From Lactuca virosa (Eukaryota; Streptophyta; Magnoliopsida; Asterales; Asteraceae): a DNA stretch of 64,000 bases. Shown here in pieces: positions 33,821 to 46,359 of the stretch (its first letter is position 1; every line of letters starts with the position of its first letter). The stretch covers positions 39,962,295 through 40,026,294 of the forward strand of contig CAKMRJ010003334.1 in the NCBI GenBank assembly GCA_928212115.1. Reading direction: 5' to 3'. The translations under genes were made by a program, and so were the position numbers. The notes under the pieces were generated by a model, which was given only the letters and a program-made list of their open reading frames with translations, ran no database searches and was not told where the DNA came from.

Positions 33821-36082
33821 TGTCACACCCCAAAACCGGAACGGTGGAAACGTTCGGGGGCGGAGGACGTCATGTACAGTATCACAACAATGCATAATAG
33901 TAAACAAGCAACAACATCATCCATTGCATTAATAATATAATTTTAATACAAGTGTGTTCTGTAGTTTATAAGATACCAAAAATGAATAATCAAAATAAAG
34001 ACGAGTCTTGAAAGCTCCGTCTTCTCAAAACCTGGTCATCGGTACCTGTCTACTGGTGACCTGAGAATACAAGTTATTTTGAAAGCATAGATCAGCATTA
34101 AAGCTGGTGAGTTCATAAGTATTTTAGTGTCATTGTTTGTATGAAAGTGTTTGTAAATGTTTGATGTAAATGTTTGTAGTAAATGTTTGTATCTCCTAGA
34201 AAATCCTATATTTTCTACTAAAAAGTAGCCTTCTACCAAGGTCCGAATGTTCTGTATGTTGTTTGTTTGTAAAAGTGAGTATCTTTCCCAAGTATGACTA
34301 TCATTACCAAATATAGTTTACATTACCGATTATATGAGAAGATCACAATGTGAATGCAATGGGAAAATTTAAGATGTACTGTAGTATTATATATAAGTAA
34401 CTACCAATGTACTAACTACCTTAAACCAGTTTGTTAATTAAGGTAAAATGTGATATGATTGTAACCATACTTGATTGACTACTAAAACACGACGATCAAA
34501 GACGTCGAAATGGTATGACATTCGTCACCCGTAGACCTGCAGGTCCCACTGTAGCTAGCAGCAAGGTGTAAGACGGTCAGTCCCGTATAGATCTATACAC
34601 AAATTCACGCTCTCCCTCCAAGAGGCTCTGGTTACAAAACGTGACATAGCAGTAGATTGCCATGCCATGAAGTAGTGGCTCACATTAATGTTATAGTATT
34701 CTAGTGTTTGTATAGTATGTTCACTTTGTTCTAGTGTATAGTATGTTCTCTTTGTATAGTGTAGTGTATGTTCTCTTAGTTTCTCATCATAGTATGTTCT
34801 TTCTGTTTCTCATAATAGTAATTTTGTATTGACTCATGAATGAACTGACTCTTGTATGTTTCATTGTACTAGAAATAGTGAGTAGTAAACCTCTAAACTA
34901 TACCTATTATAGTTTACTAGAATGTTGTTTGAATGACTGAGTATGTTTGTACACCTTTGCTACCCAAAGGTGTTGAAGTGATGTAAGAACTTTTATATCT
35001 ATACAGATATACATAATATATAACTAAGATTCAAACGAAACTCGGACAAATAACCGGATACCCTAAGTCCACAACCAAACAAGGAACAGGAAATAAAGTG
35101 AGTTATCAGTCCTAAGTCTTTTCAACCTTACTTATATAACTATATCTATATAGACATGATTTTTGACAATATATAAGTTTAATAAAGAGTTTATCATATA
35201 AAAAGGGTTTTGACCATTTGAATGGTTATCGATGACTTGATGTTAGTCTATAAAGTGTTTTGAAATAGATTACTTGATAAAACAGTTTGAAGTATAAGAA
35301 AATCCACTTGTTTGATAGTTATTAATCACATGTGATTGATATAATAACTATAATAGCTCTACTTGTATTCCCCCCCCCCCCCAATAAAAGCATTTAAAAT
35401 CATTTAAAAGATAAGTTAAGGGGTATGAACTCACCTGTAGTGAGTGATACGAAAGTAAGATCGATTGTAGGATGCTAAGTGTCAAGTGAAGTCTCGAGCA
35501 CAAACGGATCCTAATAAGCATATAATGACATATATATGGATATAATTAGTGTATAAGCAACTAATCATGATAGAGATTCACCTTAGGAACTAGGAAACAC
35601 TTGGATTGAAGTGTTTTAATCACAAAGGATTGCATCTAAGGGGTTTACGGCCACACAATGGAGTTTACGGCCATTGTGTTTACGGCCTAAGGGAGTATAC
35701 GACCCTAGAGTGTATGGTCAAGGGGTTTACGGCCGTACACTCATGGGAGGACTTGCAAACGAGGTGTTTTATGGTCCTATCAAGCATTCAACAGGTGCTT
35801 TCAATTCTAGGCTCGAATATAAGGGAGTTTAAGGGCCAAAACATCCATCAACACAAGAGTTTACGGCCATGCAAGGGTTTACGGCTGTAACCTCTTGATG
35901 CTCATGTATTTTATGATGATCTAAGGCTAGAATCAAGAGTTTAACAAGCCTAACTAGGAGATAGAAGATATACTCACATTTTTGAAGCTTGGGAGGGGGT
36001 TCACGGTCCAAGAACTAGTGAGTGTTCTTGATGAAAGTGTGAATACTTGAAGATCTAACCAAAAAGAATGATTCCATGGATG
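33821..36082 (-). repeat. 3' LTR of G5, lacking its U3 start
   Basis: Nearly identical to 39936-42000. Plus-strand reading begins TGTCACACCCC and matches the other LTR up to GATTCCATGGATG, then switches to pol sequence. About 430 bp of U3 and the polypurine tract are missing. A run of 13 C is at 35370-35382, absent from the other LTR together with about 100 bp around it (compare 41480). Confidence 0.88.
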
Positions 36083-36260
36083 ACTCTATGACCATAGTAT
36101 TCTTTCAATGATTTGACTCTATGACCATAGTATTCTTTCATAGTTAGGGAGTCAGCTACTACGTTGGCCACAGATGTGAATGGATAGTTATAGTCAATGA
36201 TTTGACTCTATGACCATAGTATTCTTTCATAGTTAGGGCGTCAGCTACTACTTTGGCTTT
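36083..36260 (-). repeat. Short internal repeats at the G5 junction
   Basis: The segment GACTCTATGACCATAGTATT and neighbours occurs three times (36083, about 36114, about 36205), and GTCAGCTACTAC twice. All derive from the RNase H/integrase linker, also present once at 38100-38160. Signature of repeated slippage or template jumping. Confidence 0.8.
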
Positions 36261-37712
36261 ACCCGGATGATAACGAATTTTGCATTCGTAGTCCCTGAGT
36301 AGCTCAACCCACCGTCGTTGTCTCATATTGAGCTCCTTCTGGTCGAATATATGTTAAAGACTCTTGTGGTCTGTAAAGATAATGTTTTTCGTACCGTACA
36401 GGTAGTGTCTCCAGATATTCAGAGCAAAAACTACTGCTCCTAACTCAAGATCATGTGTGGTGTAGTTGATCTCGTGTGTCTTCGGCTGTCTTGAGGCATA
36501 GGCGATGACACATCAGAACACAGTCGAGCCCCTGGTTGGATGCATCGCAATAAACCACGAAGTCTTCTATCCATTCTGGGAGGGACAGTATCGGTGCGCT
36601 GCATAAGGCCCGTTTTAAAGTTTGAAATGTTTTCTCTTGCTTCTCTTCCCAGTCAAAGGCCACGCCCTTCTGGGTCAATGTTGTAAGCGGTTTCGCAATC
36701 CGAGAGAAGTTCTGAATGAACCTGCGATAGTAGCCAGCGAGGCCTAGAAATTGACGAATTTCTGTAGGCGTCTTCGGTGTTGACCAGTTCTCAATGGCTT
36801 TGATTTTGGAAGGGTCCGCGTGAATTCCTTCTTCACTAACAACATGACCCAAGAATTCGACTCTTCGAATCCAAAATTCGCATTTAGAGAACTTCGCATA
36901 AAGATTCTTTGATCGCAGTGTTTCTAAGACCTCACGTAGATGTTGATTATGCTCATCCTTACTACGAGAGTAGATAAGTATGTCATCGATGAATACAATG
37001 AAAAACTGATCCAAGTAAGGACGGCACACCCTATTCATTAAGTCCATGAATACTGCGGGCGCATTGGTCAATCCGAATGGCATCACTACAAACTCGTAGT
37101 GTCCATAACAAGTTCGGAAGGCTGTCTTCGGAACATCAGCCTCTTGCACTCGTAACTGGTGATACCCGGATCTCAGATCTATCTTCGAAAAGTAATTCGC
37201 CCATTGCAGTTGATCGAACAAATCGTCTATGCGAGGCAGAGGGTATCGATTATTCACGGTAAGTTTGTTTAGTTCTTTGTATTCGATGCACATACAGAAC
37301 GATCTGTCTTTCTTCTTGACGAACAAGACCGGTGCTCCCCAGGGTGAGAAGCTTGGTCTAATAAAGCCCTTGCTGAGCAGTTCTTTAAGTTGACCGGATA
37401 GCTCCTGCATTTCAGCTGGTGCTAGACGATAGGGCGATTTGGCTACTGGGGTAGCCCCTAGAACTAAGTCGATTCTGAACTCGACTTGACGTTGCAGAGG
37501 TAATCCTGTTAGTTCTTCTGGAAAGATGTCGGGAAAATCGCGTACCACTGGGATGTTCTTTATGTCCTTCGTATCTTGGCTCACATCGACAACATGAGCA
37601 AAGAATGCGGAACATTCCTTTCGTAAGTACTTCTGGGCTTGAATGCTCGAGATGATACGAAGGTTCGTGCCAGGTTTGTCGCCGTAGATAATTAGTTTTT
37701 AGACTTGTTGCA
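36261..37712 (-). pseudogene. G5 pol copy 2: RT and RNase H
   Basis: Minus-strand reading from 37712. The frame gives KLIIY, AQKYLRKECSAF, then RT: FPDIFPEEL, PVLFVKKKD, LPRIDDLFDQL and FIDD (near 36975). It continues through GHVVSEEGI and FLGLAGYYRRFI into RNase H (DFVVYCDAS near 36560). A small deletion after LDCVLM shifts the frame near 36510. The remaining RNase H (HDLELGAV to DHKSL) follows in another frame, then the MRQRRW and RYHPGKA linker to about 36260. RT itself has no stop. Integrase is absent. Its 5' breakpoint (37712) is the same base as in copy 1. Confidence 0.88.
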
Positions 37713-39623
37713 GGTATCTCCGGTTGCTGAAGTAAACCTGATGGTTTCTGGTATTCGACCTTAACCTTGGCGCAAGTAAGGCACTTGCTCACGAAGGTAG
37801 CAATCTCTACTTTCATGTTAGGCCACCAGTATAACTTTTTAAGATCCAGATATATCTTATCTGAACCTGGGTGGACGGAATATCGAGTGTTGTGAGCTTT
37901 GGTCATGACCAAGTCTCTGAGACCACCGTGTTTCGGTGTCCAGATCCGATCCATGAGATATAAGGCTCTGCCACCCTTGACTACTAAGTTCTTATCCATC
38001 CCTCTCAGGGATTCACCTGCCACATTTTCAGGTTTCAAGGCTTCTATATGAGTCTCCTTAATTTGTGTGGACAGATGTGAATGGATAGTTATAGTCAATG
38101 ATTTGACTCTACGACCATAGTATTCTTTCCTAGTTAGAGCGTGAGCTACTACGTTGGCTTTACCCGGATGATAACGAATTTCGCATTCGTAGTCCCTGAG
38201 TAGCTCAACCCACCGTCGTTGTCTCATATTGAGCTCCTTCTGGTCGAATATATGTTAAAGACTCTTGTGGTCTGTAAAGATAGTGCTTTTCGTACCGTAC
38301 AGGTAGTGTCTCCAGATCTTCAGAGCAAACACTACTGCTCCTAACTCAAGATCATGTGTGGTGTAGTTGATCTCGTGTGTCTTCACCTGTCTTGAGGCAT
38401 AGGCGATGACCTTACCACTTTGCATCAGAACACAGTCGAGACCCTGGTTGGATGCATCGCAATAAACCACGAAGTCTTCTATCCCTTCTTGGAGGGACAG
38501 TATCGGTGCGCTGCATAAGGCCCGTTTTAAAGTTTGAAATGTTTTCTCTTGCTTCTCTTCCCAGTGAAAGGTCACGCCCTTCTGGGTCAATGTTGTAAGC
38601 GGTTTCGCAATCCGAGAGAAGTTCTGAATGAACCTGCGATAGTAGCCAGCGAGGCCTAGAAATTGACGAATTTCTGTAGGCGTCTTCGGTGTTGACCAGT
38701 TCTCAATGGCTTTGATTTTGGAAGGGTCCGCGTGAATTCCTTCTTCACTAACAACATGACCCAAGAATTCGACTCTTCGAATCCAAAATTCGCATTTAGA
38801 GAACTTCGCATAAAGCTTCTTTGATCACAGTGTTTCTAAGACCTCACGTAGATGTTGACTATGCTCCTCCTTACTACGAGAGTAGATAAGTATGTCATCG
38901 ATGAATACAATGACAAACTGATCCAAGTAAGGACGACACACCCTATTCATTAAGTCCATGAATACTGCGGACGCATTGGTCAATCCGAATGGCATCACTA
39001 CAAACTCGTAGTGTCCATAACGAGTTCGGAAGGCTGTCTTCGGAACATCCGCCTCTTGCACTCGTAACTGGTGATACTCGGATCTCAGATCTATCTTCGA
39101 AAAGTAATTCGCCCATTGCAGTTGATCGAACAAATCGTCTATGCGAGGTAGAGGGTATCGATTATTGACGGTAAGTTTGTTTAGTTCTTTGTATTCGATG
39201 CACATACAGAACGATCCGTCTTTCTTCTTGACGAACAAGACTGGTGCTCCCCAGGGTGAGAAGCTTGGTCTAATAAAGCCGTTGCTGAGCAGTTCTTTAA
39301 GTTGACCGGATAGCTCCTGCATTTCAGCCGATGCTAGACGATAGGGCGATTTGGCTACTGGGGTAGCCCCTAGAACTAAGTCGATTCTGAACTCGACTTG
39401 ACGCTGCGGAGGTAATCCTGGTAGTTCTTCTGGAAAGATGTCGGGAAAATCGTGTACCACTGGGATGTTCTTTATGTCCTTCGTCTCTTGGCTCACATCG
39501 ACAACATGAGCAAGGAATGCGGAACATTCCTTTCGTAAGTACTTCTGGGCTTGAATGCTCAAGATGATACGAAGGTTCGTGCCAGGTTTGTCGTCGTAGA
39601 TAATTAGTTTTTAGACTTGTTGC
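37713..39623 (-). pseudogene. G5 pol copy 1: RT, RNase H and integrase zinc region
   Basis: One minus-strand frame from 39623 to about 37720 with only two in-frame stops, at 38822-38824 (CGA to TGA) and 38252-38254 (CAA to TAA). RT with FIDD near 38890; RNase H with DFVVYCDAS near 38470 and DHKSL just before the second stop; linker RRVKSLTITIHSHL; integrase zinc region H-x-H (HNTRYSVH near 37880) and C-x2-C (CLTC near 37780), ending at QQPEIP. The integrase core is replaced by the start of copy 2. No gag or protease precedes it; the leader joins directly at 39623. Confidence 0.9.
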
Positions 39624-39935
39624 AACACCACAACCATTCCTAGGCACATGCTAATCACTTCTCGGAAAGATATAGTTGATCAGGCTATAACACTCCCATA
39701 TCTGATTATATGTCCCCAAGCCTACTTGTGTTGTCCAACAATCGTAATACTTTTGTTCTGTCCTAGTGACACTGATTTTAGTATGAATGCAGGTATGTAT
39801 ACTTTGGTTAAATATTTTATTATTTAAAAGTATAAACTCTTGGTTAGAGTATTTTAATCCCAATGTGTTTATAGTTATATATCTTTTATGGGTTGATATA
39901 CTCAATTCACTATAAACAAAGCTCTGATACCAATC
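39624..39935 (-). other. G5 leader remnant and primer-binding site
   Basis: Primer site TGGTATCAGAGC on the minus strand (39932-39921), then about 300 bp of leader, then a direct fusion to pol. Confidence 0.85.
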
Positions 39936-42419
39936 TGTCATACCCCGAAACCGGAACGGCGGAAACGTTCGGGGGCGGAGGACGTCATGTACAGTATCAC
40001 AACAATGTATAATAGTAAACAAGCAACAACATCATCCATTGCATTAATAATATAATTTTAATACAAGTGTGTTCTGTAGTTTATAAGACACCAAAAATGA
40101 ATAATCAAAATAAAGACGAGTCTTGAAAGCTCCATCTTCTCAAAACCTGGTCATCGGTACCTGTCTACTAGTGACCTGAGAATACAAGTTATTTTGAAAA
40201 CATATATCAGCATTAAACCTGGTGAGTTCATAAGTATTTTAGTGTCATTGTTTGTATGAAAGTGTTTGTAAATGTTTGATGTAAATATTTGTAAATGTTT
40301 GTAGTAAATGTTTGTATCTCCTAGAAAATCCTATATTTTCTACTAAAAAGTAGCCTTCTACCAAGGCCCGAATGTTCTGTATGTTGTTTGTTTGTAAAAG
40401 TGTGTATCTTTCCGAAGTATGACTATCATTACCAAATATAGTTTACATTACCGATTATGTGAGAAGATCACAATGTGAATGCAATGGGAAAATTTAAGAT
40501 GTATTGTAGTATTATATATAAGTAACTACCAATGTACTAACTACCTTAAACCAGTTTGTTAATTAAGGTAAAATGTGATATGATTGTAACCATACTTGAT
40601 TGACTAGTAAAACACGACGATCAAAGACGTCGAAATGGTATGACATTCGTCACCCGTAGACCTGCAGGTCCCACTGTAGCTAGCAGCAAGGTGTAAGACG
40701 GTCAGTCCCGTATAGATCTATACACAAATTCACGGTCTCCCTCCAAGAGGCTCTGGTTACAAAACGTGACATAGCAGTAGATTGCCATGCCATGAAGTAG
40801 TGGCTCACATTAATGTTATAGTATTCTAGTGTTTGTATAGTATGTTCTCTCTGTTCTAGTGTATAGTATGTTCTCTTTGTATAGTGTAGTGTATGTTCTC
40901 TGAGTTTCTCATCATAGTATGTTCTTTCTGTTTCTCATAATAGTAATTTTGTATTGACTCATGAATGAACTGACTCTTGTATGTTTCATTGTACTAGAAA
41001 TAGTGAGTAGTAAACCTCTAAACTATACCTATTATAGTTTACTAGAATGTTGTTTGAATGACTGAGTATGTTTGTACACCTTTGCTACCCAAAGGTGTTG
41101 AACTGATGTAAGAACTTTTATATCTATACATATATACATAATATATAACTAAGATTCAAACGACACTCAGACAAATAACCGGATACCCTAAGTCCACAAC
41201 CAAACAAGGAACATGAAATAAAGTGAGTTATTAGTCCTAAGTCTTTTCAACCTTATTTATATAACTATATCTATATAGACATGATTTTTGACAATATATA
41301 AGTTTAAAAGAGTTTAATAAAGAGATTAGCATATAAAAAGGGTTTTGACCATTTGAATGGTTATCGATGACTTGATGTCAGTCTATAAAGTGTTTTGAAA
41401 TAGTTTACTTGATAAACAGTTTGAAGTATAAGAAAATCCACTTGTTTGATAGTTATTAATCACATGTGATTGATATAATAACTATAGAGATTCACCTTAG
41501 GAACTAGGAAACACTTGGATTGAAGTGTTTTAATCACAAAGGATTGCATCTAAGGGGTTTACGGCCACACAATGGAGTTTACGGCCATTGTGTTTACGGC
41601 CTAAGGGAGTATACGGCCCTAGAGTGTATGGTCAAGGGGTTTACGGCCGTACACTCATGGGAGGACTTGCAAACGAGGTGTTTTATGGTCCTATCAAGCA
41701 TTCAACAAGTGCTTTCGATTCTAGGCTCGAATATAAGGGAGTTTAAGGGCCAAAACATCCATCAACACAAGAGTTTACGGCCATGCAAGGGTTTACGGCC
41801 GTAACCTCTTTATGCTCATGTATTTTATGATGATCTAAGGCTAAAATCAAGAGTTTAACAAGCCTAACTAGGAGATAGAAGATATACTCACATTTTTGAA
41901 GCTTGGGAGGGGGTTCACGGTCCAAGAACTAGTGAGTGTTCTTGGTGAAAGTGTGAATACTTGAAGATCTAACCAAAAAGAATGATTCCATGGATGAAAA
42001 CATGAATCTTCACTAGATATAGAAGAATATCAACTTGAAAATGGAAAGATTACTTACAAGATTGAAGATCAAGATGAAAGTTCTTGATGATACTTGAGAG
42101 AAAATCGAGTTCTTGAGATGGAAGTGTGAGAAAAAGGTGAAAAATGAAGGAATATCTCATGTGAAGGGAAGACTTCACGACCAAGGAGGTGTTTACGGCC
42201 GTCAACTCTAGTCTACGGTCGTAAACTCCTTATGATGGAGTTTCCGGCTTGTATGCTGCACACTGAACTCTATACGATACTTCCTAACACTTTATCCTTT
42301 AAGGTACTAGGCTTAAAACACCCAAACAGACCTTTAACAGGACTAAAAGATAGCCAAAAACAAGTCTGACTTTGATTGAATTGAACGGTTGTACAAGATA
42401 GAAATTTCGGGTTGTCACA
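39936..42419 (-). repeat. 5' LTR of G5
   Basis: 2484 bp, minus strand TGTGACAACCCG...GGGGTATGACA. Contains several TTTACGGCC-type motifs (41570-41810) on the plus strand. Confidence 0.9.
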
Positions 42420-43311
42420 ACCTGGCATTACATCGAGCACATTATGGACAGAAACGAAAGTGAACTAACAAGTTGACACCTTAAAGCTTTCACAAATATC
42501 TTATTTCAGCAAAATCAACACCTGATTCCACAAAGCAAAATAAGCAATAGATTCCATGGCTTCTTACTTTTACAGAAGATTGTAGGGACCGATGAAGGGA
42601 ATCAGTGATGATTGAAAATATTACCTGCACAGGGTCAAGGAAAAGAACAACGGGAAGAGGAGTCAATAGGCGTGAGAATCTGTGATAGCGTCAGTAGGCG
42701 GACGACGATGACGGTGAGCAAGGAAACGACAGTAAGAAGGAAACATAGATGAGCAAGGTAAATGAAAAGGACGGCGATAAGAGGCGGCTCCGCGGCGGTA
42801 TGCGTGACTCGTGAGAGTCTCCGATAGCGACAAGAGTTGGCCAACGATGGCGATGGTGATGGCGATGGCGATGAGGATACCGACGACCAAGAACAGGGAA
42901 CACCGATTAGTAAGGAATAACGATGATTGGAAACGGGATGAGAGGCATGTTCGTGAATATAAGTAGAGAAATGTGGAGCCTCTATTTCTAATCGGTTATT
43001 TAGGGCTAAATGTTTAAATGTTTAAAGGGGAAAATGAAAGGGGATCATATAGAAATCATTTTTTGTGAAAATAAACATGGAGGGAAAATAATATAGAAAT
43101 CAATTTATTTATTTTTTGGAAAATAAACATGGAGGGAAAAGGATATAGAATTTTTGGAAAATAAAAATGGAGGGAAAATGAATTCTTATAAAAATCCATT
43201 TTCTTTTGGAGAATATAAACATGGAGGGAACACGATTTTGTGAAGGTGCATAGAAAAATATAATTTGAAGTAAATATATTTGTATGTTTGGATGAACATT
43301 TTGTGAAGGCA

Positions 43312-43378
43312 CGACCCCAGCCAGCGGCTCTGCCCCTTGGACCCCGCTCCCAGGGGCACTGCCCCCGGACCCCCGTTC
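43312..43378. repeat. GC-rich imperfect hairpin
   Basis: GGCTCTGCCCC and GGGGCACTGCC pair at 9 of 11 positions across a short loop containing GGACCCCG; the whole stretch is very GC-rich in an AT-rich background. Confidence 0.6.
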
Positions 43379-43534
43379 GTTCACCTATGATAGTTTACTT
43401 TGAAACTTAATCAAACTTAAACAAGTGTGTACTCCACACCTTCCTTACTTGTTTAATATTTATTAAGTCACTTTTGGTCAACAAATTAATCCTATTACAT
43501 TAAATAACATTGATGATAACAAATCACCAACATA

Positions 43535-43875
43535 AGCCATAAGCCCTAAGACTTAACCCTTAACTCATATGTCATGAGCCATAAGACATATTAATCCATA
43601 AACCATAAGCCTTAAGCCATAAGTCATAAGCCATAAGATCTAAGCCTTTCTAGTGAAGCCATAAACCATAAGACTTAAGCTCCAAACTCTAAGAAGTACG
43701 CTTAAAACCACAAGCCTTAATCCATAAGCCCTAATCCCTAAAACTTAAGCCGTAAGCCATATATCATGAGCTATAATCCAGAAACTCCAACCGATAAGCC
43801 ATATTAAGCCATAAAACCTAATACCTAAGCCATACTCTTTAACTCGAAAACCATAAACCATAAGCCCAAATCAAC
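43535..43875. repeat. Degenerate tandem field of CATAAGCC(T/C)TAAG
   Basis: About 25 irregular copies of a 7-14 bp motif (ATAAGCC, TTAAGCC, ATAAACC) over 340 bp. Confidence 0.85.
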
Positions 43876-45467
43876 TATTCAAAAGGCCCAAAACCTAAAT
43901 GGCAACCCAAGGCCCAAGTATGGCCCAATCTTCCAAATTGTGCCCAAAACCCATCATGGGCCTAAAATCCAAGAAAGCTCAACATGCTGGTTCAAAGTCC
44001 AACACAGAAGTCTGATGGCCTAACAGGCCCAAACATTGGCCCATTACCGAAAATGTCAAATCTAAGCCCCATCTACTCAAAAAGAGCTTAACAAAGGTCT
44101 TAACTCATGCATGGGTCTACATATATTACACCGTAGACCCAACAATCTAACACTCATTCCTAATTGGTAAGTGTCACTCCTACAATACATACCCAACCCC
44201 ACCCTCATCCTCATCTTCATCCTCACCCTACATCGACCATCACAACCATGTATCCTTACCTACAGACTAACACAAACACACTACCATATCCCAAATCCCT
44301 ATATCCACCCACCCCTACCCAAAACCACCTTTATATACATTTACACCCCCACACACACCCCTATACCATTTAATCATACCCACCCAAACACACACACCCA
44401 CATTTACAAATATAAGATGGAGAGGGAAATCTCAGATAAAGTTTTTTATTTTCGGAAACATTATGTATGGTGATGAAGATAAATGATCACGTTGAGTAAA
44501 TAAATTACAAAATGTTAAAAAGTTATTTTACGTTTGTCAAAAAACCAACCACACAATATGTTGAAATAACATAAACAAACATGTAAACATTTTGATAATT
44601 GTTCTCAAACACATGAATTCTGACAAACCATAGAAAAATAATATAATTTAATCTATTTTATATAATCAATATTTATCAATAATTTTTCTAATTATATTAT
44701 TTAAGCTATCTTTTTTAAGAATATTTGCACTTTGTTGTTACAAATTTTCACTAAAAATTAAAAATCCCACACTTATTTTTCATTATACATATTCTTCCTC
44801 GTTTCTTCCGTCTAGCCAAGCATGCCCTATAGCGCTGCCTCAACGAGAGACTAACGTCCGACCTACACACTCATCCATCGCCAATGCTTGTGAAACCTCT
44901 TGCCTTACAGTCGGCGATCTACTTCTCTTGCCTTACGGCGACGACCGTCTCCACTCCTCCACATCGCTCGCATATCCGGCCATTGCCTTCCAGTCCGGTG
45001 ACCGCCTCCGCCAGCCCTTTAACCAACTCAAGTCGATGCCTTTCCCAACGCCATCAAAATCCAACGACAAAGTCTCTTGGGGTAAAACATTATTGCTCTA
45101 AAATTGTTTTTTTTTTGTTGGAATCGTTTTCCCCCTGAATACATAAAAAAAATCTTTTCCCCCCTTGAAATCGATTCTTAGTGATACATTGATTTGTTCA
45201 TTCTTTTTTGCTATGAGTTCGATTATAAGTTCATATATCGGTTTTTCTTCTTTTTTGCCTTGCCCTATAACTCAATTACCACTGTGTATTATTCATTCAG
45301 TCAACATCAGATTGAATGGCAATTTAATACTTCCTGTAGATGTCACCTTACTAAAATCATCTATTAGTTTAAGCTTTTCTTGATTTATAGAATGCTTGCA
45401 TTTAGACTCGTTGCTTATGTGATTGAATTATTTTGATTAACCTACTTGTTTAAATATTTTTTTGTAG

Positions 45468-45564
45468 GTATTTAGCATATGATCGTGAACATAAAGCCAT
45501 TTTTGGAGTAAGATACCGGTTGATGTTTAATTTGGATTACCTCGTCAAAAAACATGGCTTCAAC
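45468..45564 (+). pseudogene. Exon-like segment, possible captured gene fragment
   Basis: 97 nt preceded by a pyrimidine-rich tract ending TTTTTTTGTAG and followed by GTAAGT, i.e. both splice consensuses. One frame is open throughout and reads YLAYDREHKAIFGVRY, continuing to LVKKHGFN, a balanced composition unlike the neighbouring AT-rich noise. A GC-rich, Ser/Pro-coding segment upstream (44884-45085) could be a first exon. CACTA elements are known to carry host gene fragments. I do not recognise the family. No further downstream exon is evident. Confidence 0.4.
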
Positions 45565-46359
45565 GTAAGTGTCAATTAGGCCCAAAATTATGTGAATATC
45601 AAGATTATAAGAACTATTTATAATTTCATTCCATATGGAATCTGTCTGGGTAAAAATCCATTATCTGCATTGTACAACATCAAAGTTGTCATGGTAGAAT
45701 TTTGAGGAACAAAAGCTTCAAATTGCAATTTATATACACAATTTGTGTTTCTGTTTCTGTACTAGTGTTCTTCTTTTCAGGTTGTTTTCATATCTATTGT
45801 AAGATTGTTTTTGTAAAGGGTTAAATGTAAGAAATAACAATGTACTTTTATTGATTTATATATTATAACATCATACTTCCACCTCTTCCAGTTAGAGCAT
45901 TGTATTTTAGAAAAATAAACATTGAATTTAGTAAAAAATAATACAAAGGGTAAAACGGTCATTTTCATAATTAAGCACATAATTTCAGAGGTTCCAACGA
46001 AACAACATGTTAAAATTTCAAATCTTAAGAATTTAGACCCTCTTAAAAATACAGACCTCTTAAAAATCCAAATCTTAAAAATTCACATCCTGCCAAACAA
46101 CCCCTATGTCTTTCGTTCTCTATCCAACTTTGTAGTCTCCCTCGCTTTAATCATGTTACCTCACTAGTAAAAGTCTCCTATGACCCATTTTAACTCTCTT
46201 CCTCATTTTCTATCATTTTCTTTTTGTTTTATAAAAATTGCCAGAGGGTCTCCCTCTCCCAAAAAAAAATAAAGCACAAAATATATTAATAAGTCACTAG
46301 TAAATACTTACAACAACATATTTTCGTTTTATGTAGACTATTCTTTAACTTTAGACATA

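Larger units (their letters stand above)
33821..42419 (-). mobile_element. Gypsy G5: rearranged minus-strand element with duplicated pol
   Basis: Flanked by a perfect duplication ACCTG (33816-33820 and 42420-42424). The 5' LTR is at right (39936-42419), primer site 39921-39932, and the 3' LTR at left (33821 to about 36082) is truncated. Between them gag is missing and the RT-RNase H part of pol occurs twice in tandem. Because both outer termini and the target duplication are intact, the rearrangement either preceded integration or happened internally afterwards. It sits inside CACTA Y. Confidence 0.9.
42420..46359. other. CACTA Y interior, right of G5
   Basis: 3.9 kb without an intact gene. 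Contents from left: purine-rich low-complexity sequence giving Arg/Ser-type ORFs on the minus strand (42640-42900), repeats of AAAATAAACATGGAGGGAAA (43070-43230), the GC hairpin (43312-43378), the ATAAGCC repeat field (43535-43875), a GGCCCA-rich part (43880-44050), a C-rich tract (44195-44410), a GC-rich gene-like segment (44815-45085) and an exon-like segment (45468-45564). Confidence 0.6.

Noticed and set aside
35606..35890. 94-aa ORF repeated at 41520-41804
   Set aside because: Identical because it lies in the two LTRs of G5, on the strand opposite to the element; carries repeated TTTACGGCC motifs, no protein features.
37412..37712. Long minus-strand frame continuing from integrase into SLKTNYLRRQTWH
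   Set aside because: It reads out-of-frame across the junction of the duplicated pol copies; the real frame of copy 2 is different.
42635..42903. Three overlapping minus-strand ORFs with hydrophobic or Arg/His-rich composition
   Set aside because: Overlap in all three frames in purine-rich, repetitive sequence; no family resemblance.
43312..43378. CpG island or promoter of a host gene
   Set aside because: Only 67 bp and strongly palindromic; better explained as a repeat-derived hairpin.
44164..44473. ORFs rich in PHPHP and THTP
   Set aside because: Low-complexity C-rich tract; composition explains the open frame.
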